Below are positions 26,247 to 37,569 of a stretch of DNA of 64,000 nt, piece after piece. The DNA is taken from positions 1 to 64,000 of the forward strand of contig JADZCT010000033.1 in the NCBI GenBank assembly GCA_020851455.1, read 5' to 3'. Both the position numbers and the translations under genes were made by a program. Origin of the DNA: Gemmatimonadaceae bacterium. Lineage in GTDB: Bacteria; Gemmatimonadota; Gemmatimonadetes; Gemmatimonadales; Gemmatimonadaceae. Positions within the stretch are counted from its first letter, which is position 1, and each line of letters starts with the position of its first letter. A model generated the notes under the pieces. That model was not told the DNA's origin and did not search any database. It saw only the letters and a list, made by a program, of their open reading frames with translations.

Positions 26247-26452
26247 TCAGGTGCGATGCGGCAACTGGCTCGGTGGTTGTTTCGGCCGGTTCGGCGGGCT
26301 CGCGGCGCGGCCGCACCGGCGATCCGTCAGCGCCGGACGGTGCGAATGACGTAATTTAGGAGATCATCTGGACCGCCGGACGCGTCCGCAGCACCTGCGG
26401 CGGTTCACCTGCCGCCGGAAACCCCAATTCAACTGCACACCAGAAGGAAACG

Positions 26453-27787
26453 ATGCCTGGCCAGACAGAAGCGACACCACTGGGCGACTATCTCGAGATC
26501 AAGGACTCGCGCACCGGTAAGACCTACAACATCCCGATCAGCGACGACACGATCCGGACGGCGGACCTTCGTCAGATCAAGGTGAAGGACGATGATTTCG
26601 GGATGATGGGGTACGATCCCGCATTCATGAACACGGCGTCGTGCCGTTCGTCAATCACATTCATTGACGGCGAGAAGGGGATCCTGCGCTACCGCGGCTA
26701 CCCGATCGAGCAGCTCGCGGAGAAGGCCAGTTTTCTCGAAGTCGCGTGGCTGCTGCGCCATGGCGAGTTGCCGACGCAAGCCGAGTACGACCAGTTCACG
26801 CAGGACATCACGTACCACACGTACACGCACGAGAACATCAAGCAGTTCATGGACGGGTTTCGCTACGATGCGCACCCGATGTCAATGCTTACGGCCGGCG
26901 TCGCGGCGCTCTCGTCGTTCTACCCGTCGGCGAAGAACATTCACGATCCGCGCGAGCGCGAGATTGCGTTCGTGCGCCTGCTCGCCAAGATGCCGACGAT
27001 CGCGGCGTTCGCATACCGGCACGCAAAGGGGCTCCCGTACGTCTATCCGGACAACGCGCTTTCGTACGCCGAGAACTTCCTTTCGATGATCGCGAGGATG
27101 TCGGAACCGCGGTACGAGGCGGACCCGGTGTATGCGCGCGCTATTGACGTGCTCTTCATTCTGCATGCGGATCACGAGCAGAACTGTTCGACGAGCGCGG
27201 TGCGGGCCGTCGGGTCGTCGCACGTTGACCCGTACTCGGCGGTTGCCGCCGGGATAGCCGCACTGTACGGACCGCTGCACGGCGGCGCCAACGAGGCGGT
27301 CCTACGCATGCTGCAGGAGATTGGCGACGAGAAGAACATCCCCGGCTTCATCGAGAATGTGAAGAGCGGCAAGGGCGATGCCAAACTGATGGGCTTCGGC
27401 CATCGCGTGTACAAGTCGTACGACCCGCGCGCGAAGATCGTGAAGAAGCTCTGCGAGGAAGTCATCAAGGTGTCGGGCTCCACCACGAAGGACCTCGACA
27501 TCGCGATGGAACTCGAGCGCATCGCGCTGAGCGACGAGTACTTCATCAAGCGCAAGCTCTACCCGAACGTGGACTTCTATACGGGGCTGATCTACCGGGT
27601 AATGAAGTTCCCGACGGACTACTTCACGGTGCTGTTCGCGATCGCGCGCACGGCGGGGTGGGTGGCGCAGTGGGAGGAGATGCTTCTCGACAAGGAGCAG
27701 AAGATCGCCCGGCCGCGCCAGGTGTACACGGGGGCGGCGGAGCGGAAGTACACGTCGAACCTCGACTACACGCGCCGGGTGGAATAG
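26453..27787 (+). CDS. gltA: Citrate synthase (type II)
   Basis: 444 residues, the enzyme joining acetyl-CoA and oxaloacetate to open the TCA cycle. Catalytic residues are visible: His241 in FILHADHEQN, His276 in YGPLHGGANEAV and His317 in GFGHRVYKSYDPRA. Length and the N-terminal beta domain (IKDSRTGKTYNIPI) fit the hexameric, NADH-sensitive type II class. Start ATG 26453 with AAGGA 5 bases upstream. The 206-base leader before it holds no gene. A strong hairpin follows. Confidence 0.96.
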   Translation: MPGQTEATPLGDYLEIKDSRTGKTYNIPISDDTIRTADLRQIKVKDDDFGMMGYDPAFMNTASCRSSITFIDGEKGILRYRGYPIEQLAEKASFLEVAWLLRHGELPTQAEYDQFTQDITYHTYTHENIKQFMDGFRYDAHPMSMLTAGVAALSSFYPSAKNIHDPREREIAFVRLLAKMPTIAAFAYRHAKGLPYVYPDNALSYAENFLSMIARMSEPRYEADPVYARAIDVLFILHADHEQNCSTSAVRAVGSSHVDPYSAVAAGIAALYGPLHGGANEAVLRMLQEIGDEKNIPGFIENVKSGKGDAKLMGFGHRVYKSYDPRAKIVKKLCEEVIKVSGSTTKDLDIAMELERIALSDEYFIKRKLYPNVDFYTGLIYRVMKFPTDYFTVLFAIARTAGWVAQWEEMLLDKEQKIARPRQVYTGAAERKYTSNLDYTRRVE

Positions 27788-27815
27788 CAGGGCGGTTGGT
27801 TTGGGGGATGTCGTG

Positions 27816-27848
27816 GATCGGGCCCGGGGACGTACCCCGGGCCCGATC
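27816..27848 (+). terminator. Strong hairpin after citrate synthase
   Basis: Perfect 14-base arms (gatcgggcccgggg / ccccgggcccgatc) with loop acgta lie 28 bases past the gltA stop. There is no T-run. Confidence 0.6.
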
Positions 27849-27900
27849 GGCGTTCATGGGCACTGTGGGCGCGCGTCGGGCCCGGCTAGGTTTCGCCACA

Positions 27901-28572
27901 ATGCCGTACACGCTCGCGCTCGAGGTCGTTGCAGTGGTTCTTGCCGCGCTCTCGGCGATGATCACCGCGGCCAAGAAGAATCTCGACCTCGTCGGGACGT
28001 ACTCGCTTGCCGTCATCGTCGCGTTCGGCGGGGGCACGATCCGCGATCTGCTTCTGATGCGCCGCCCGTTCTTCTGGGCGCAGCGCTGGGAATACCTGGT
28101 GGTGATCTTCGTACTCTCGCTGCCGTTCGTGTACAGCAGACGCATGCACCAACTGTCGCAGCGGCTCGTGGCGCGCGGCGAGCTCGTGGACGCGCTCGGG
28201 CTGGGGTTCTACACGGTCGTGGGCTGCATGTTCGCGCTGGAGGCGAAGCAGCCGGCCGTGGTGGCGATCCTGCTTGGAATCATCACGGCCACGGGCGGCG
28301 GGATCATTGGCGACGTGCTCACGAACGAGATCCCGGGGTATTTCCTTCACGGGCCGCTGTACACGTCGTCGGCGTTCGTTGGAGCGGTGGCATTCGTGGC
28401 GCTCGAACCGGTGAGCCACAAGATCGCGGTGCCGGCTGCGGTTGGCTCTGCAGTGGTGCTGCGGTTGATGTCGGTGTTCCTCGGCGCGACGCTCCCGCGT
28501 CCGCACTGGCTTCGCACCGACGCTTACCCGATTCAAGGCCCGCCGCCCGACGGGCCGCGACCGCCCGGCTGA
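27901..28572 (+). CDS. YadS/TRIC-type (UPF0126) membrane protein
   Basis: 223 residues with two repeats of a three-helix glycine-rich unit: VVAVVLAALSAMITAAKK with VIVAFGGGTIRDLLL, and FYTVVGCMFALEA with IITATGGGIIGDVLTNEIP. The paired GGGxxRD and GGGxxGD motifs define the UPF0126 family, whose structures are trimeric cation channels of the TRIC type. ATG 27901 is chosen because the first helix follows at once. Convergent with the NicO-like gene, 4 bases apart. Ion selectivity is unknown. Confidence 0.88.
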   Translation: MPYTLALEVVAVVLAALSAMITAAKKNLDLVGTYSLAVIVAFGGGTIRDLLLMRRPFFWAQRWEYLVVIFVLSLPFVYSRRMHQLSQRLVARGELVDALGLGFYTVVGCMFALEAKQPAVVAILLGIITATGGGIIGDVLTNEIPGYFLHGPLYTSSAFVGAVAFVALEPVSHKIAVPAAVGSAVVLRLMSVFLGATLPRPHWLRTDAYPIQGPPPDGPRPPG

Positions 28573-28576
28573 CGGC

Positions 28577-29233
28577 TCAGTGCGGCATCCAAGTCGGGAC
28601 GGCGCTGAACAGCCCGCCGTCCACGATTATCTCCCGCGCGAGCACCACGCCGAATACGAGTGACAGCGCGCCGGCGGCTATCCGGATGCCGTTCTGGAAG
28701 CGCACTACGTGGCGCGATGCGTACACGGCGGGCGCTGCCAGCATCCATGTGATGCTTACCATCCCGGCCACGGTGCCAACGGAAAAGACGAGAAGGTATG
28801 CGAGCGCCCATGCGGTTTCGGGGATCGCCGCGAGGACGAGCAGTGCAACGGCAGCAGAGCCCGCAAGCCCGTGCACGATGCCAATCAGCAGCGGCCCCCA
28901 GGGAGTGCCGCGCAGCATCGGGGGGTCATCGTGCGAATGGAGTTTCTCGCGGCGCAGATTGGCGTAGCCAAGGAAGATCAGCATGACCGCGACGCCGAAC
29001 TCGAGGCCCAGCCCCAGCCGCGGCGGCATCGCGAGCCGGAAAATGACCAGGGCGCCGCCGATGGCGATGACCGTCACGGAGTGGCCGAGCCCCCAGAGGG
29101 CGCCGACGCGCGCGGCTTTCGAGAAGCTGCGCTCGCGCGAGACGATCGTCGTTACCGCAACCACATGGTCTGCATCGGTTGCGTGCTTGAGGCCGAGCAG
29201 GAAGCCGAGCAGTGCGACGGAGAATGGGCTCAT
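28577..29233 (-). CDS. NicO/UreH-like metal (nickel/cobalt) transporter
   Basis: 218 residues with about six membrane helices. Near the N-terminus GLKHATDADHVVAVTTIVSR carries the His-x4-Asp-His metal motif of NiCoT/UreH-type transporters, and IGIVHGLAGSAAVALLVLA matches the second family motif. A short cytoplasmic loop is His-containing (KLHSHDD). ATG 29233 overlaps the stop of the DUF900-type hydrolase gene. Likely moves nickel, cobalt or a related metal; direction and metal are not shown. Confidence 0.82.
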   Translation of the reverse strand: MSPFSVALLGFLLGLKHATDADHVVAVTTIVSRERSFSKAARVGALWGLGHSVTVIAIGGALVIFRLAMPPRLGLGLEFGVAVMLIFLGYANLRREKLHSHDDPPMLRGTPWGPLLIGIVHGLAGSAAVALLVLAAIPETAWALAYLLVFSVGTVAGMVSITWMLAAPAVYASRHVVRFQNGIRIAAGALSLVFGVVLAREIIVDGGLFSAVPTWMPH

Positions 29234-30486
29234 GGACGGGTTGGTTCCGGGACACGGGGACCGCTGCGTGAACCGGCGGCCAGCGCCTCGATGTGGCTGA
29301 CGCAGGATTCTACGGCGGGCGGGATTCCGACGGGGATGGGCGACGGCGTGAGCTGCCATGTGCCGTCGGGCTGGAGCGTGGCGACGCCATCGAGAGCCCT
29401 GCAGGCGGACGGCACTCCGCGCACCACGGAGAAGAAGTCGTAGAGAGCCGAGCTCGACCAGCGCATGGAGTGCTTGGGCTCGACGAGCTTGCGGATGGCG
29501 CCATCGGCGCGCAGGCCGCGGGTGGCATCAATCACTTCGACGTCCTCGGCGACGAGCGAACGCGCCGAGCGTGTGCGGCCGGCGCGTCGCGCGTGGTTCA
29601 CGATCTCCGAGATTCCGAGCAGCCAATCGCCCGCCGAGGCGTAGACGATGCGGCGGGCGGCGATGTCCTCGAGCGCCGCCGCGAGCGTATCGCGGAACCG
29701 CTCGACGGGAACGTCCGGGGCATAGAGCACGACGGCCTTCAGCGGATCGGCCTGCAGCGCCTCATGGAGCGCGGAGGGCTTCGTGAGCGCTTCGGCGGCG
29801 AGCTGCGCGCCGAGACTATGCCCGACGACCGTGAGCGCTTCGGGACGAACTGCGTCACGGATGAGCGCCAATGCGTCGCGAAACGCATCGTTGCTCGCGG
29901 CGGCGCTGGCCGAGTCCTCGCGGTAAGCGCGCGAGACGACCGCCTCTGGGCTGGGCCATGTCGCCAGGCTCCGGTGCGCGGGCCAGGCGAATACGATCAT
30001 CGGGCCCCGATAGCTCCCGCGGTGTGCAATCTCGGCGCCCTGCGCAATGGCGCGGCCGAACGAAACCGCGAAGCCGTGAATGTAAACGACCGAACCCTCG
30101 CCCCGCGCGGCGGCGGACGAATCGGCAGCGCCGATCCGGGCGAGGAAGTCGCTGGCGGCGAGGCGCGCCGAGTCCACGCGGGCGGCATCCACCTGCTCGA
30201 GGTAGCGGCCGGCGGCATCCTGGTTCGCGCGGTCGTGAAATCGCGTGACAACGTACCCGTACTCGAGCGAGTCGCTCAGTGCACGGAGCGTGCGGCCATC
30301 CTTCCGTGCCCGTGCGGAGACATACCATGTGGTGTCGAGCGATGTGACGATGCCGGCGGCTTCCGTCGGTGCCCGGGGCGGAGCGCCTGCGCCCGTCACT
30401 GGCGGGCTGCCGCCAGCCGACGCACAACCGCCGGCCGCAAACGCGGAGGCAGCGACCGTGAGTGAAAGGCGCCAGCGCGACGCCAC
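29230..30486 (-). CDS. Exported lipoprotein-like DUF900-type alpha/beta hydrolase
   Basis: 418 residues from GTG 30486, with GAGG upstream, 8 bases after the VWA gene stop. A lipoprotein-type signal (RLSLTVAASAFAAGGCASAG) gives a lipidation cysteine. The hydrolase core shows VVYIHGFAVSFGRAIAQGAE (oxyanion loop), MIVFAWPAHRSLATW and the nucleophile elbow LTVVGHSLGAQLAAEAL with Ser. A later AEDVEVIDATRG and ...PKHSMRWSS could supply acid and His. DUF900 hydrolases are lipase- or esterase-like with unknown substrate. It is the middle gene of a three-gene operon. Confidence 0.82.
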   Translation of the reverse strand: MASRWRLSLTVAASAFAAGGCASAGGSPPVTGAGAPPRAPTEAAGIVTSLDTTWYVSARARKDGRTLRALSDSLEYGYVVTRFHDRANQDAAGRYLEQVDAARVDSARLAASDFLARIGAADSSAAARGEGSVVYIHGFAVSFGRAIAQGAEIAHRGSYRGPMIVFAWPAHRSLATWPSPEAVVSRAYREDSASAAASNDAFRDALALIRDAVRPEALTVVGHSLGAQLAAEALTKPSALHEALQADPLKAVVLYAPDVPVERFRDTLAAALEDIAARRIVYASAGDWLLGISEIVNHARRAGRTRSARSLVAEDVEVIDATRGLRADGAIRKLVEPKHSMRWSSSALYDFFSVVRGVPSACRALDGVATLQPDGTWQLTPSPIPVGIPPAVESCVSHIEALAAGSRSGPRVPEPTRP

Positions 30487-30494
30487 GGTGTGCC

Positions 30495-31775
30495 TCAAGA
30501 GACCTTCCTCGTCTTCTTCCGGAGGAAGTCCATGAGGATGAACTGGCCGAGCGTCATGGTGTTCGTGAAGTACGCACGACCCCGCGTGATGGATGAGACC
30601 ATCTTCACGAACTCGACGAGAGCGCGGTCGCGAGCGAGCATGAACGTGTTCACCACGATCCCGGCGCGGCGGCACTCGGTGACCTCGGCCAGCGTCTCGC
30701 GCAGGACGTAGGCGTCGAGGCCCATTGCATTCTTGTAGACGCGGCCGTCGGGCATGGTGAGGGCGCTTGGCTTGCCGTCGGTGATCATGACGACTTGCCG
30801 CATGTCCTTCTTCTGCGCGAGGAGGAGCCGGCGCGCGAGCTTGAGCCCCTGGGCTGTGTTCGTGTGGTACGGACCGACCTGCGCGCCCGCGAGCGCGCCA
30901 AGCGGGACCTCCTCTGCTGAATCGTGGAAGAGCACGACCTTGAGGGAGTCGCCGGGTAACTGCGTACGGATGAGGTGAGTGAGCGCGAGCGCCACCTTCT
31001 TGGCGGGGGTGAAGCGATCCTCGCCGTAGAGGATCATCGAGTGCGAGCAGTCGAGCATCAGCACGGTTGCGCAGCTCGACCTGTATTCCGACTGGCGGAC
31101 CATCAGGTCCGGGTAGTCGAGGTGAATCGGGACGCTGAGCGAGCCCGATCGTGCGATGGCGTTCCTGAGCGTCTCGGTCACGTCGAGGTTGAGTACGTCG
31201 CCGAATTCGTAAGGGCGGCTCCATGCATCGGACTCGATGCCCGTGGCGAGGTAGGCGGTGTCGTGCGAGCCGAAGCTCGACTTTCCCGTTGACGACAGGA
31301 TACCGCGGAGCGCCTTGTAACCGAGGAAGTCAATGCCGCGGTCGGTAAGGGAGAACTGCACGTCGCGGGCCGCAGCGCGGCCCAGGCCGCCCGGGCCCGT
31401 GACCGGCTGGTGCCCTGCCGGCATTTCCGGAGTGGCGTCGAGCTTGAGAAGGCCTTCCTCGACCAGGCGCTGGACGATGCCGTCGAGGAGGTCGGAGAGC
31501 TTCTGCTCGGATGGCTCGTCGCCTTCGCCGCGGAGCGCGTCGAGCATTTCCGGGGTGAACTGGCCCGATTCGAGGAGTGCGTCGAGGATTGCGCGCTTGA
31601 GCGCGTCGAGCGACTTGTCGGCCTTGTCGCCGGTCTCGCCCCAGAACGGATGGAACCGCGGGCCGCCGGCGAAGCCGGACTGCAGGAGGAAGTCCGCGAG
31701 GCTGTCGAGCAGAGACTGGAGGTCCACTGCGTCGCCGGCCTCGGGGCTGAACCGGGTGTAGGTGTGGCGTCGCAT
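30495..31775 (-). CDS. VWA-domain protein (partner type of MoxR ATPases)
   Basis: 426 residues from ATG 31775. The C-terminal half is a von Willebrand A domain with a full metal site: [13 protein letters not shown] (DxSxS), the threonine in PYHTNTAQG and [11 protein letters not shown]. The N-terminal half is helical ([40 protein letters not shown]). Such VWA proteins work with MoxR/RavA-type AAA ATPases as metal-insertion or remodelling chaperones; a MoxR-like gene lies 2.9 kb away on the same strand, separated by an oppositely oriented MFS gene. GGAGG is only 1 base from the ATG, so an unusual start context. Confidence 0.85.
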   Translation of the reverse strand: MRRHTYTRFSPEAGDAVDLQSLLDSLADFLLQSGFAGGPRFHPFWGETGDKADKSLDALKRAILDALLESGQFTPEMLDALRGEGDEPSEQKLSDLLDGIVQRLVEEGLLKLDATPEMPAGHQPVTGPGGLGRAAARDVQFSLTDRGIDFLGYKALRGILSSTGKSSFGSHDTAYLATGIESDAWSRPYEFGDVLNLDVTETLRNAIARSGSLSVPIHLDYPDLMVRQSEYRSSCATVLMLDCSHSMILYGEDRFTPAKKVALALTHLIRTQLPGDSLKVVLFHDSAEEVPLGALAGAQVGPYHTNTAQGLKLARRLLLAQKKDMRQVVMITDGKPSALTMPDGRVYKNAMGLDAYVLRETLAEVTECRRAGIVVNTFMLARDRALVEFVKMVSSITRGRAYFTNTMTLGQFILMDFLRKKTRKVS

Positions 31776-31924
31776 GCCTCCGCAATTTACCCGCAAGGCG
31801 GCGAAATGATGGCGGACGCGGGCCTTCGCTGGGCTGCGGACTGGCCGCGGCACAACCCCGCCCGGCACTCCAGTCCGGAACGATCCGGCACGAACAGGCC
31901 GCCTGCTTAGATTGCGAAGCACCT

Positions 31925-33157
31925 GTGACGACCGCCACCCGTTCGCTGAATCCATTCCGCACGCTCGTCGTACACAGGAACTTCCGGCTCTTCTGGTTCG
32001 GCCAGACCACGTCGCTCATAGGGACGTGGATGCAGCAGGTGGCCACAGCGTGGTTCGCGCTGGTGCTCACTGACGACGCGTTTCTCGTGGGCGTCGTCGC
32101 CGCGGCCGGCACGATCCCGATGCTGCTCGTCTCGCTCCCGGCCGGGGTGTTTGCCGACCGACGCCGCAAGCTCCAACTGGTGCGGGCCGTGCAGTCGCTC
32201 ATGCTGGTGCAGGCGGTTGCGCTCTGGTGGTTCACGTGGACCAACCGCATCAGCATCTGGGGCCTGATCGGCCTGGTGCTTCTCTCGGGCATCCTGGAAG
32301 CGACGGAGATCCCAGCGCGTCAGTCGCTGATCATCCGCCTGGTGAACAAGGACGATCTACAAGGCGCGATTGCGCTGAACTCGGGCGGCTTCAACCTGGC
32401 GCGCATACTCGGGCCGAGCCTCGCCGGCATCGTGATCGCCCAGCTGGGGATTGCGTGGTGCTTCGGAATCAACGCAATGAGCTATCTCGCCGTGATCGTG
32501 GCGCTGTCGCTCATGCGGCTCCCGGCCGGCGTGGACGAGCCTGGGTTCACGGGCAACTCGACGTGGCACGGAATGCGCGAAGCTCTCTCGTACGTGCGCC
32601 ACGACCGCTCCATGTGGGTGCTGTTCCGCGTGGTTGCGCTCTTCTCGTTCCTCGGCATTCCCGTGCTCTCGATGATGCCGGTGGTAGCACGGGACGTGCT
32701 GGGAATGAATGCACAGGGGTACGGCGTGCTGATGATGAGCTTCGGGCTCGGGGCTCTCACAGCGGCGCTCGCCGTTGCGTCGCAGGCCGCGAGCGTGCAG
32801 CGCGGGCGGATTCTCACCGTGACGTCGGTTATCCTCGGGCTCGCCGTTGCGGGGTTTGGCGCGTCGCGATCGCCCTGGCTCTCGATGGGCGTGCTCTACG
32901 TTGCCGGGCTCTGCATGATGGCGAACAACTCGCTCATCAACGGGCTCATCCAGATCCGGATGCCCGATGCCATGCGCGCGCGCGTGATGGCGCTCTACAC
33001 CACCGTGTACATCGGGATGCACCCGATCGGGTCGGCGGTGGCGGGATGGTTCGCGCGCCAGGTAGGCGTTTCGGCCACGGTGACGGCAATGGGGACGCTG
33101 CTGTTCATCGCGGCCGCATTGGCGTTCCGGCGCTACCCGGAGCTCAGGAACGCATAG
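31925..33157 (+). CDS. MFS exporter (MFS_3/enterobactin-exporter-like)
   Basis: 410 residues from GTG 31925 with twelve hydrophobic spans. The N-terminus FRTLVVHRNFRLFWFGQTTS followed by GTWMQQVATAWFALVLT is typical of the MFS_3 class, and the loop motif FADRRRKLQLVRAVQ is the MFS motif A. Later blocks LQGAIALNSGGFNLARILGP and RVMALYTTVYIGMHPIGS also fit. Members export small molecules or siderophores; the substrate is unknown. It separates the MoxR and VWA genes and is read on the opposite strand. Confidence 0.88.
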   Translation: MTTATRSLNPFRTLVVHRNFRLFWFGQTTSLIGTWMQQVATAWFALVLTDDAFLVGVVAAAGTIPMLLVSLPAGVFADRRRKLQLVRAVQSLMLVQAVALWWFTWTNRISIWGLIGLVLLSGILEATEIPARQSLIIRLVNKDDLQGAIALNSGGFNLARILGPSLAGIVIAQLGIAWCFGINAMSYLAVIVALSLMRLPAGVDEPGFTGNSTWHGMREALSYVRHDRSMWVLFRVVALFSFLGIPVLSMMPVVARDVLGMNAQGYGVLMMSFGLGALTAALAVASQAASVQRGRILTVTSVILGLAVAGFGASRSPWLSMGVLYVAGLCMMANNSLINGLIQIRMPDAMRARVMALYTTVYIGMHPIGSAVAGWFARQVGVSATVTAMGTLLFIAAALAFRRYPELRNA

Positions 33158-33217
33158 GCGGTCGGGCGGTATGCGGCACGTGCCGGAGGAGCCATCTTGC
33201 GCCGGACGGTGGAGTGG

Positions 33218-34684
<1,467 letters not shown>

Positions 34685-34799
34685 TGTGATTTCCGTGCGT
34701 GAAACTGAAACCTAGCCGGGGGCGCGGGCTTCAGGCTGCGCGCTGGTTTCCGCCGTGCAGGTGCGTGGTGTAACATTTCCGCCATCATCGGCATTCACC

Positions 34800-35504
34800 A
34801 TGGATCTCCGAGCTGAAGGAATCTCGCGGCGGTTCGGCCGCGTGCAGGCGCTCGACGGCGTCAGTTTCGGCGTCGGCCAGGGCGAGGTCGTGGGAGTGAT
34901 CGGACCCAACGGTTCCGGCAAGAGCACGCTTCTGGCCTGCGTCGCGGGGCTTGACGAAGCCAACGGCGGGCGCGTGCTGCTGGACGGCGCGGAGAAGCCG
35001 GCGCCCGCGCGGCGGCGCGCGCTCTTCTACCTCCCCGACGGCATCGCGCCGTGGCGAGACCAGCGGGCGGCGTGGGTCCTCGACTTTGCGTCGCGGCTGT
35101 ACGGGGCGGTGGAGCCGTGGCGTGGCGAAGTCAGCTCGGGGCTCGCCCTCGGGTCGTTCGCGAGGCAGCGGATAGGCGAACTCTCGAAGGGCCAGCGCAA
35201 GCGCGTACTGCTCGCCGTTTCGCTGCTCGTGCCGCGCCCTGTCGTGTTCGTTGACGAGCCGTTCGACGGACTCGACCCGCGGCAGGCCAGGGCCTATGGC
35301 GCGCTCGTGCGCGAGCGCGCCACTACGGGCCGCTCGTTCGTGCTCTCGATTCACGCGATGAGCAGCGCCACGCGGACATGCGACAGGCACGTGCTGCTGC
35401 ACGAGGGGCGCGTGGTGGCCGACGGTACGGTTGAAGCGTTGCGGGAGAAGGCGTCGCTGCCGGGCGACGCCGGCCTGGAGGAGATCTTCCTTGCGCTCAC
35501 CTGA
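34800..35504 (+). CDS. ABC transporter ATP-binding protein
   Basis: 234 residues from ATG 34800. Walker A GPNGSGKST near residue 38, signature LSKGQRKRVLLAVSL, Walker B VVFVDEPFDGLDPRQ and switch His in LSIHAMSS. The Q-loop glutamine is missing (FYLPDGIAPW), as in the other ABC ATPase of this window. Its stop lies 11 bases inside the following permease frame, so they are translationally coupled. It powers the ABC-2-type permease; substrate unknown. Confidence 0.9.
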   Translation: MDLRAEGISRRFGRVQALDGVSFGVGQGEVVGVIGPNGSGKSTLLACVAGLDEANGGRVLLDGAEKPAPARRRALFYLPDGIAPWRDQRAAWVLDFASRLYGAVEPWRGEVSSGLALGSFARQRIGELSKGQRKRVLLAVSLLVPRPVVFVDEPFDGLDPRQARAYGALVRERATTGRSFVLSIHAMSSATRTCDRHVLLHEGRVVADGTVEALREKASLPGDAGLEEIFLALT

Positions 35505-36834
35505 CTTCGGGCTCCTCCTGCGCAAGGAGCTTCGGGAGACCGTCATGTCGCGGTCGGCCCTGCTCGTTGCAATCGCGGCCGGGCCGCTCGTTGCACATTC
35601 GTTCGCGACGGCGATGGATGCGTACGCGGAAGTAAGCGGAGTTCCCGGCGGGGCCGCGGCGCTGACGCAGGCGCTCTCTCCGCTCGACGGGTTCGTCTCA
35701 CCCACCTTTGGCGCGTACGCGGTGCTCGCGACGCTGCTCTTTCCGTTCGTGGCGATCCGGAGCGTGTCGGCCGACAAGGAGTCAGGCGCGCACACGCTGA
35801 CCATTCAGGGGCCGTTCGGGCTTGGGGGAATCGTAGCGGCCAAGTTCGTGGCGCTCATGGCGGCGTGGCTCTGCCTGTGGCTGCCTGGGCTGTTTGCGCT
35901 CGGATTCTGGGTGAGCCGCGGCGGCCATCTCGACGGAACGGAAACCGCCTGGGTCCTCGCCGGTCACGCGGTGCGCGGCGCAGTGGTGATCGCACTCGGA
36001 CTGGCGGCAGCCGCCGTGTCGGAATCAGGGGCGAGCGCGGCGGTCCTGGCGCTGGCCGTAACACTCGGCGGCTGGGCGCTGGACTTCGCCGCCACCGTGC
36101 AGGGCGGGTGGGTGGCGGCGCTCGCGCAGTTCACTCCTGACGCTGCCCTCCGCACGTTCGAGCACGGTGACGTGCAGTTGCGTGTCATTGGAGTATCCGG
36201 CGTGGTGGTGGCTGCGTTCGTCCTCCTGGCAATCACGTGGCTCGAGCCGGCGCGTTCGCGCCGTGGCCGCTTCGCGCGCCTGGCCGCTGGCGTGGTTGGA
36301 GCTGCCTTGCTCGTTGTTCCGGCGGCGATGCTCAAGCGCGCGTGGGACGTCACCGAAGACCGCCGCAACTCGTTCAGCCGCGCCGACGAGCGGGCGCTCG
36401 CGACCATCTCCGAGCCGGTTCACGTGATTGCGTACCTCGGGCCGGAAGACCCGCGCCGCACCGATCTGGACCACAACGTGCTCCGGAAACTCGCCCGCGT
36501 GCTTCCGCACTTCGACGTCGAGTACGCGGCGCAGACGCGGACGGGGCTCTTCGAGGGGGCGGGCTCCCACTACGGCGAAGTCTGGTACGAAGTTGGCGGC
36601 AAGCGAGAACTCAACCGCTCGTCCTCCACGCCCATCGTGCTGGAGACCATTTACCGGCTCGCGGGCGTGGCGCAGCCCGTAGCCGAGGAGAACGCCTACC
36701 CCGGGTATCCGCTGCGCACGGCCGCGTCGGGCTGGCAGGTCTGGCTTCTCGCCGGTGGCTGGCCCGTCCTGGTGCTGGCGGCGTGGCTGGCATACCGGCG
36801 GAGCGGTCGTATATTTTCCCGGTCATCTTCATGA
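35491..36834 (+). CDS. ABC-2 permease fused to an extracytoplasmic GldG-like domain
   Basis: 447 residues from TTG 35491, with GGAGGAG upstream. The first ~285 residues have six spans (SALLVAIAAGPLVAHSFA, FGAYAVLATLLFPFVAI, AWLCLWLPGLFALGFWV, GVSGVVVAAFVLLAITWL). After one more span (VVGAALLVVPAAMLK) a soluble region begins AWDVTEDRRNSFSRADERAL and continues PVHVIAYLGPEDPR, which resembles the GldG/ABC-2-auxiliary domain found in gliding-type transporters. A last helix (LLAGGWPVLVLAAWLAY) anchors the end. Fusion of the two in one chain is unusual. Role unknown. Confidence 0.78.
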   Translation: MRSPDFGLLLRKELRETVMSRSALLVAIAAGPLVAHSFATAMDAYAEVSGVPGGAAALTQALSPLDGFVSPTFGAYAVLATLLFPFVAIRSVSADKESGAHTLTIQGPFGLGGIVAAKFVALMAAWLCLWLPGLFALGFWVSRGGHLDGTETAWVLAGHAVRGAVVIALGLAAAAVSESGASAAVLALAVTLGGWALDFAATVQGGWVAALAQFTPDAALRTFEHGDVQLRVIGVSGVVVAAFVLLAITWLEPARSRRGRFARLAAGVVGAALLVVPAAMLKRAWDVTEDRRNSFSRADERALATISEPVHVIAYLGPEDPRRTDLDHNVLRKLARVLPHFDVEYAAQTRTGLFEGAGSHYGEVWYEVGGKRELNRSSSTPIVLETIYRLAGVAQPVAEENAYPGYPLRTAASGWQVWLLAGGWPVLVLAAWLAYRRSGRIFSRSSS

Positions 36835-36841
36835 CTAACAC

Positions 36842-37567
36842 ATGACCACACTCAGCAGGTTCTGTGCGGCTGCGGCAATGCTGGCCGCGCTCGCGTCACC
36901 GGCGTCCGCGCAATCAGCCGCGCGCACGTTCGACTTCACCCGCGACGCGGTGGGGCGAGAGCCGGCCCAGTTCCTGCCGATGGTCGGAACGTGGGTGGTG
37001 ACCAAAGACGAGGGGCGCAACGTGCTCCTCGTGGACGGGCGAGTCTGGAAGAAGGGGCAGCCCGCTGGCGGCCTCGCGGACAAGGCGCGGGCCATTTACG
37101 GGGCCGAGCACGAAGAGTTCCTCGACAACGTGAAGCAGTTCGCCTACTTCCCGATCGCCGTGAACAAGGACGTCGCGAACTTCGAGGACGGCGACCTGAG
37201 CGTGAAGTTCAAGATGATCGGCGGCACGCTCGACCGCTGCGCGGGAATCCTCTTCAACGTGAAGCCGAACGGCGACTGGCTCACGGTGCGCTTCAACGGC
37301 ACGGAAGACAACGTCACGCTCTGGAAGTTCGTGAACGGCAAGCGAAGCATGGTGCTCCGCGGCAGGAAGTCCGTGCCGCTGGAGCTTGGGACCTGGAACG
37401 ATCTGCGCGTGACGATCAAGGGCGCACACATAACGGCGTATCTGAACGGCGACCAGATGCTCGAGTACGACTGGACCGATGCGATCTCGGGTAAGGTTGG
37501 TCTCTGGTCGAAGACCGACTCGATGAGCGAGTTCGACGCATTCAGCGTCATCCCGGCGAAGAGGTGA
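36842..37567 (+). CDS. Exported LamG/DUF1080-like beta-sandwich protein
   Basis: 241 residues, signal peptide AAAMLAALASPASAQ. The mature protein is a concanavalin-like sandwich: DGDLSVKFKMIGGTLDRCAG, ILFNVKPNGDWLTVRFNGTE, TLWKFVNGKRSMVLRGRKS, LGTWNDLRVTIKGAHITAYL and GKVGLWSKTDSMSEFD. This is the DUF1080/LamG pattern of carbohydrate-active or binding proteins; no catalytic site is recognised. It begins 7 bases after the ABC permease and its stop overlaps a GTG just before the DUF6624 gene. Confidence 0.8.
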   Translation: MTTLSRFCAAAAMLAALASPASAQSAARTFDFTRDAVGREPAQFLPMVGTWVVTKDEGRNVLLVDGRVWKKGQPAGGLADKARAIYGAEHEEFLDNVKQFAYFPIAVNKDVANFEDGDLSVKFKMIGGTLDRCAGILFNVKPNGDWLTVRFNGTEDNVTLWKFVNGKRSMVLRGRKSVPLELGTWNDLRVTIKGAHITAYLNGDQMLEYDWTDAISGKVGLWSKTDSMSEFDAFSVIPAKR

Positions 37568-37569
37568 CC